Source: Candidatus Metalachnospira gallinarum (GTDB lineage: Bacteria > Bacillota > Clostridia > Lachnospirales > Anaerotignaceae). Taken from it: a stretch of 64,000 nt of DNA. The notes under the pieces were generated by a model. The model had not been told where the DNA came from, ran no database searches, and worked only from the letters and a program-made list of their open reading frames with translations. The DNA lies in NCBI GenBank assembly GCA_904378045.1, contig CAJFHC010000010.1:1-64000 (forward strand), written 5' to 3'. Of the stretch, positions 61,360 to 64,000 are shown piece after piece (the first letter of the stretch is position 1; each line of letters starts with the position of its first letter). Both the position numbers and the translations under genes were made by a program.

Positions 61360-61896
61360 TTATCCAAATACCAGCCTTCCTATTCTCTTTTTTACTTTTC
61401 CTTTCGGCAGTTCCTCTCTCCCCGCGAACCACAGCGCCCCTCCCGACGGGTCCCAGCCGTTCACCGCGTCCCTCGAGGCGTTTATATGCGTTTTTTCAGG
61501 CTCTCTCGGCAGAGCTTTTCCCTCCTCAAAGCTGCTTATTATATCGCCTATGCTGTCCCGAAAGCCTCCGTCGGCGGCTCTGTTCATCACTACAGCCCCT
61601 ACGGCCACCTGCGCCGCATATGGTTCTCCTCCGGCGTTTCTGCCTATAAATTCGGCAAGGGCGTATATGTCGTTTTCATCGGCTCTGACCGTCTTTATCC
61701 CAAGTTTTTCAAGCGTCTCCCTCTCGGCTATGCCGTTTGGCGCCATACCTCCATCGGTCTGAAACGCCGTCAGGGCGTAATATGTATAGGCTCCGAATAT
61801 ACCGTCGATCTCTTTTGGATAGTATCCGAGCCCTTTCAGCCCCTCCTGTATGAGAGCCACTGTCCTCCCCGATGTGCCCCAGTAATACACCGCCAC
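61360..61896 (-). CDS. sleB: SleB/CwlJ-type spore cortex-lytic hydrolase
   Basis: This 178-residue enzyme has a peptidoglycan-binding domain 1 (GRTVALIQEGLKGLGYYPKEIDG by key parts LIQEGLKGLGYYP and GIFGAYTYYALTAFQ) followed by the hydrolase 2 domain ALAEFIGRNAGGEPYAAQVAVGAVVMNRA (key part NAGGEPYAAQVAVGAV). It is compact compared with Bacillus SleB. The start is GTG, 7 nt after GAGGG. No signal peptide is visible, which is odd for SleB and may indicate CwlJ-like mother-cell targeting. It is the last gene of a spore gene cluster. Confidence 0.85.
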   Translation of the reverse strand: MAVYYWGTSGRTVALIQEGLKGLGYYPKEIDGIFGAYTYYALTAFQTDGGMAPNGIAERETLEKLGIKTVRADENDIYALAEFIGRNAGGEPYAAQVAVGAVVMNRAADGGFRDSIGDIISSFEEGKALPREPEKTHINASRDAVNGWDPSGGALWFAGREELPKGKVKKRIGRLVFG

Positions 61897-61908
61897 ATAA
61901 ACACCCTC

Positions 61909-62607
61909 TTATTCTTTTATTTTCTCAAACCATTCCACTATCTTGAATTTCATCTTCGGGACGGCATCCTCGGAGGAAAGCATAACAACCTCGTATCCTT
62001 CGTCCCCAAGGGCGTCCCTGAGCGTCTCCCTGTCGTCCTCGCCTATGCTCTCTCCGCCAAGACACAGTGGCGGGTACATAACGCACCACCAGTTGTGCCC
62101 CTTTCCTTCGCCAATTACTATCCTCAAAGAGCTGTATTCGCCCTCCGGGAAAACGGCGTCGGCATAATATCTGACAGGATAACGCTCCCTTGAAAGCTCC
62201 GTTTTTACATCGTATTCAAGGCCGGCCTCCTTTATTACCCTTTCAGCCGTTTCGGTTATGCCCTCGGTCTTTGAAATCAAAACGTCCTCGGCTTCCCTTC
62301 GGCTTTCGCACTTCTCCATCTCCGGCCTTAAATATTCCAGCACCTCGTCCCTCACCCTCAGCTTAAGTCTCTGGTCCGTCTCGCTGTCGCTGTTGGCCAG
62401 CACATGGAACCTTACCACGGAATCCTCTATCCTTTCGCTGACCCTTCCGGCGTAGGAACATACAGCGATATATCCTGTAAGAGCAGCCGCGCAAAGCACC
62501 GCCGCGAGAGCGTCCTTCCACTCCCGTCTTATGACCATGCGTATTTTATACAGACCCGTTTTATACGATTTTTTATTATATCCGTTCTCTTTATTTGCCT
62601 TTTCCAC
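61909..62607 (-). CDS. spoIIR: Stage II sporulation protein R
   Basis: This 232-residue forespore-secreted signal protein activates SpoIIGA processing of pro-sigma-E. The start is GTG after AAGGGAGGG. One N-terminal membrane segment (ALAAVLCAAALTGYIAVCSYAG) is followed by the conserved VVRFHVLANSDSETDQRLKLRVRDEVL (key part FHVLANSDS). GKGHNWWCVMYPPLC contains the diagnostic HNWWCVM segment. It lies 12 bp before the sleB-type gene. SpoIIGA is not in the window. Confidence 0.95.
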   Translation of the reverse strand: MEKANKENGYNKKSYKTGLYKIRMVIRREWKDALAAVLCAAALTGYIAVCSYAGRVSERIEDSVVRFHVLANSDSETDQRLKLRVRDEVLEYLRPEMEKCESRREAEDVLISKTEGITETAERVIKEAGLEYDVKTELSRERYPVRYYADAVFPEGEYSSLRIVIGEGKGHNWWCVMYPPLCLGGESIGEDDRETLRDALGDEGYEVVMLSSEDAVPKMKFKIVEWFEKIKE

Positions 62608-62655
62608 TATGTAACCCTCCCTTATGATATATAAGAAAGGGTCTCCAGAATCACG

Positions 62656-63672
62656 TCATTTTATAACTCCGGAAGAAATTATTTCTACGTCGGCATAAAT
62701 CTCAAGCCCGTCATACTCTCCTATTCCGAGGAAATCCACGTCCATTTCCTCAGCCTTATTTACGCTGGCCGTCAGGGAGTTTATTATCTCTTCCTCAAAG
62801 GCGGCCCCGTTTATCCTGTCCGCGGCGCTCTCGGCGGATACTTCGGCGCTTATATATATTTTCACATTCCCCTCGTCCCTGAGTATATCCGTTTTCTGGC
62901 TTTTTACCCCGGCCGATACTCCTTCCGCCGTTATCAGTTCTCCTTTGGCTCTGCCTTTTATCCATTTGACGTTTCTAATGTCCTCGGCCGTCACGCTTCC
63001 CATGTACTCGCCGTCTTTTATGACCTCTCCGCCGTCAAGGAACACCTCTCCGTTTTCGGCGCTTATTTTCGGTATTACGAACGTGCCTCCTTGACGCAGG
63101 CATTTTATCAGCCGCTCAAAATTCATATACTCGCTGAGTTCCGTGTCCCCACCGTTGTTTTTATAATAGTCCCAAAGATACAGCCCTCCCTTTGAGCCCT
63201 TATCCATAACCGCGCGCACGGTCTGCGCCGCGTTATCCGAGGCGAAAACAACTATCTTCGTGTTTATATCGTCCATTCTCTCCATCGTGTATACGGTTTC
63301 CGCCAGCGTCTCGCCGTCGGAATATACTCCGCTTCCGAATATAACTGTTTTAAGCTGTCCGAAATACATCTTTTTGCTCGAGTACATATCGGCCAGTCTG
63401 CGTATCTCCGGCAGGCTGTCTCCTCCGACAAGTATGGTCTCCTGTTTTTCGGAGCTTTGCCCTATGTCGCTGGCAAGCCCGGCTTCTCCGGCGGACATAA
63501 TATATTTTCCGCCTTCGCCTATGGCTTCCGCCTCCCCGTCCCCGTCCGAGTCCATCCCCATAAGGACGACATATTTCCGGTTTTCCGTCTCCGTGGCGTC
63601 AAAACAGGAGCAGAGAGCGAATGTCAGAGCGAAGATACCGGCCGCAAAAATTCCAAGTTTTTTTATTTTCAT
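62656..63672 (-). CDS. gerAC: Spore germination lipoprotein, Ger(x)C family
   Basis: This 338-residue C subunit of a GerA-type nutrient germinant receptor has a signal peptide with a lipobox-like ALCSC (MKIKKLGIFAAGIFALTFALCSC). The Ger(x)C body with YVVLMGMDSDGDG, MYFGQLKTVIFG, RQGGTFVIPKIS and EVFLDGGEVIKDG follows. The start follows GGAGGAAAAAAGG. It overlaps gerAB by 4 bp. Confidence 0.92.
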   Translation of the reverse strand: MKIKKLGIFAAGIFALTFALCSCFDATETENRKYVVLMGMDSDGDGEAEAIGEGGKYIMSAGEAGLASDIGQSSEKQETILVGGDSLPEIRRLADMYSSKKMYFGQLKTVIFGSGVYSDGETLAETVYTMERMDDINTKIVVFASDNAAQTVRAVMDKGSKGGLYLWDYYKNNGGDTELSEYMNFERLIKCLRQGGTFVIPKISAENGEVFLDGGEVIKDGEYMGSVTAEDIRNVKWIKGRAKGELITAEGVSAGVKSQKTDILRDEGNVKIYISAEVSAESAADRINGAAFEEEIINSLTASVNKAEEMDVDFLGIGEYDGLEIYADVEIISSGVIK

Positions 63673-64000
63673 CCTTTTTTCCTCCATTTCCAGGCAATCA
63701 GGCTTAAAACGGAAGCCACGGCGAAAACGGCCAGCGACGCCCCTCCGGTCAGATAAATACCAGCCACGGCCGAGCTTGCGCCGTCAAAAATGAGCGAAAG
63801 CGCAAACGCCACCGACGCTCCCGCGCATATGAGCAGGGCGGATCCGCCGTCCTTCACAAGCCCCTTTCCGAAAAGCAGTATCTCAAATCCAACGGCGGCA
63901 AAAACGGCAAAAAACCACATCCTGAGCATAAGCACATCCTGCCTGTCTCCCAAAAAGGCCTCAAGATTGACCGTGTCCATTATGTTGAGCGCCGGAAAAA
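63669..64000 (-). CDS. gerAB: GerAB-type spore germination permease, 3' part (cut by window edge)
   Basis: The reading frame is open to the window edge and encodes at least 109 residues: FPALNIMDTVNLEAFLGDRQDVLMLRMW and three hydrophobic helices. The FP..N..DTVNLEAF...QD segment matches the C-terminal part of GerAB endospore germination permeases, and the gerAC gene follows in an ATGA overlap. An internal ATG would give a 103-residue protein, but the context says this is the tail of a longer gene. Confidence 0.8.
   Translation of the reverse strand, partial: FPALNIMDTVNLEAFLGDRQDVLMLRMWFFAVFAAVGFEILLFGKGLVKDGGSALLICAGASVAFALSLIFDGASSAVAGIYLTGGASLAVFAVASVLSLIAWKWRKKG

Overview
The window looks like chromosome from a low-to-mid GC, anaerobic, endospore-forming Clostridia (Lachnospirales-like), based on the whole gene set rather than one marker. 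It carries many sporulation and germination genes (spoIIP, gerW/ytfJ, ytfI, spmA-spmB, a sleB-type hydrolase, spoIIR, gerAC, the end of gerAB). It also has two S-layer-homology proteins, Gram-positive-style promoters and Shine-Dalgarno sites, a long Firmicutes-type SRP RNA, an FMN riboswitch and LexA boxes of the GAAC-N4-GTTC type. No tRNA, 16S/23S body, insertion sequence, prophage or CRISPR array was found.

Layout. Positions 1-349 hold three tandem promoters and the leader of an rRNA operon that runs out of the window to the left. An SOS block follows (0.35-3.7 kb): YolD-like protein plus Y-family polymerase, a small asparagine/lysine-rich protein, a YneA-like LysM protein and lexA. From 3.8 to 13.7 kb are a DegV protein, a CAT-like acyltransferase, a polar amino acid ABC transporter, a ClC antiporter and a two-component system. 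Next come addA with two small unknown genes, xpt, an SLH protein, ftsH, spoIIP, ychF and a MATE transporter. From 28 to 33 kb a run of leftward genes mixes spore genes (ytfI, gerW) with a CARF-PD-(D/E)XK nuclease, followed by uppP. The 33.7-39.6 kb stretch holds a split TauE exporter, a frameshifted DUF2089 regulator and the complete rib operon under an FMN riboswitch. After a binding protein and a CysG-like enzyme, an eight-gene leftward unit (dnaX-ybaB-recR-thyA-radical SAM-nth-AKR-nim) covers 42.1-49.5 kb.

The accessory highlight lies at 49.6-53.6 kb. A small serine recombinase gene is followed by a 135-bp AT-rich segment, which is bounded by inverted sites built like serine-recombinase crossover sites. 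Immediately beyond it is the ribosome-binding site of a 1048-residue surface protein (InlB-type B repeats plus SLH motifs). The best promoter signal inside the segment, an extended -10, points away from the surface gene. I read this as a phase-variable promoter switch, probably OFF as sequenced.

The right part holds PAP2 phosphatase, SRP RNA, ddl and murI (cell wall precursors), trxA, an AbrB-like regulator, spmAB, a VCBS-like lipoprotein and tadA. The leftward sporulation group gerAB'-gerAC-spoIIR-sleB closes the window. The order tadA-ffs-dnaX-ybaB-recR, common in Firmicutes, is recognisable but has been opened by insertions.
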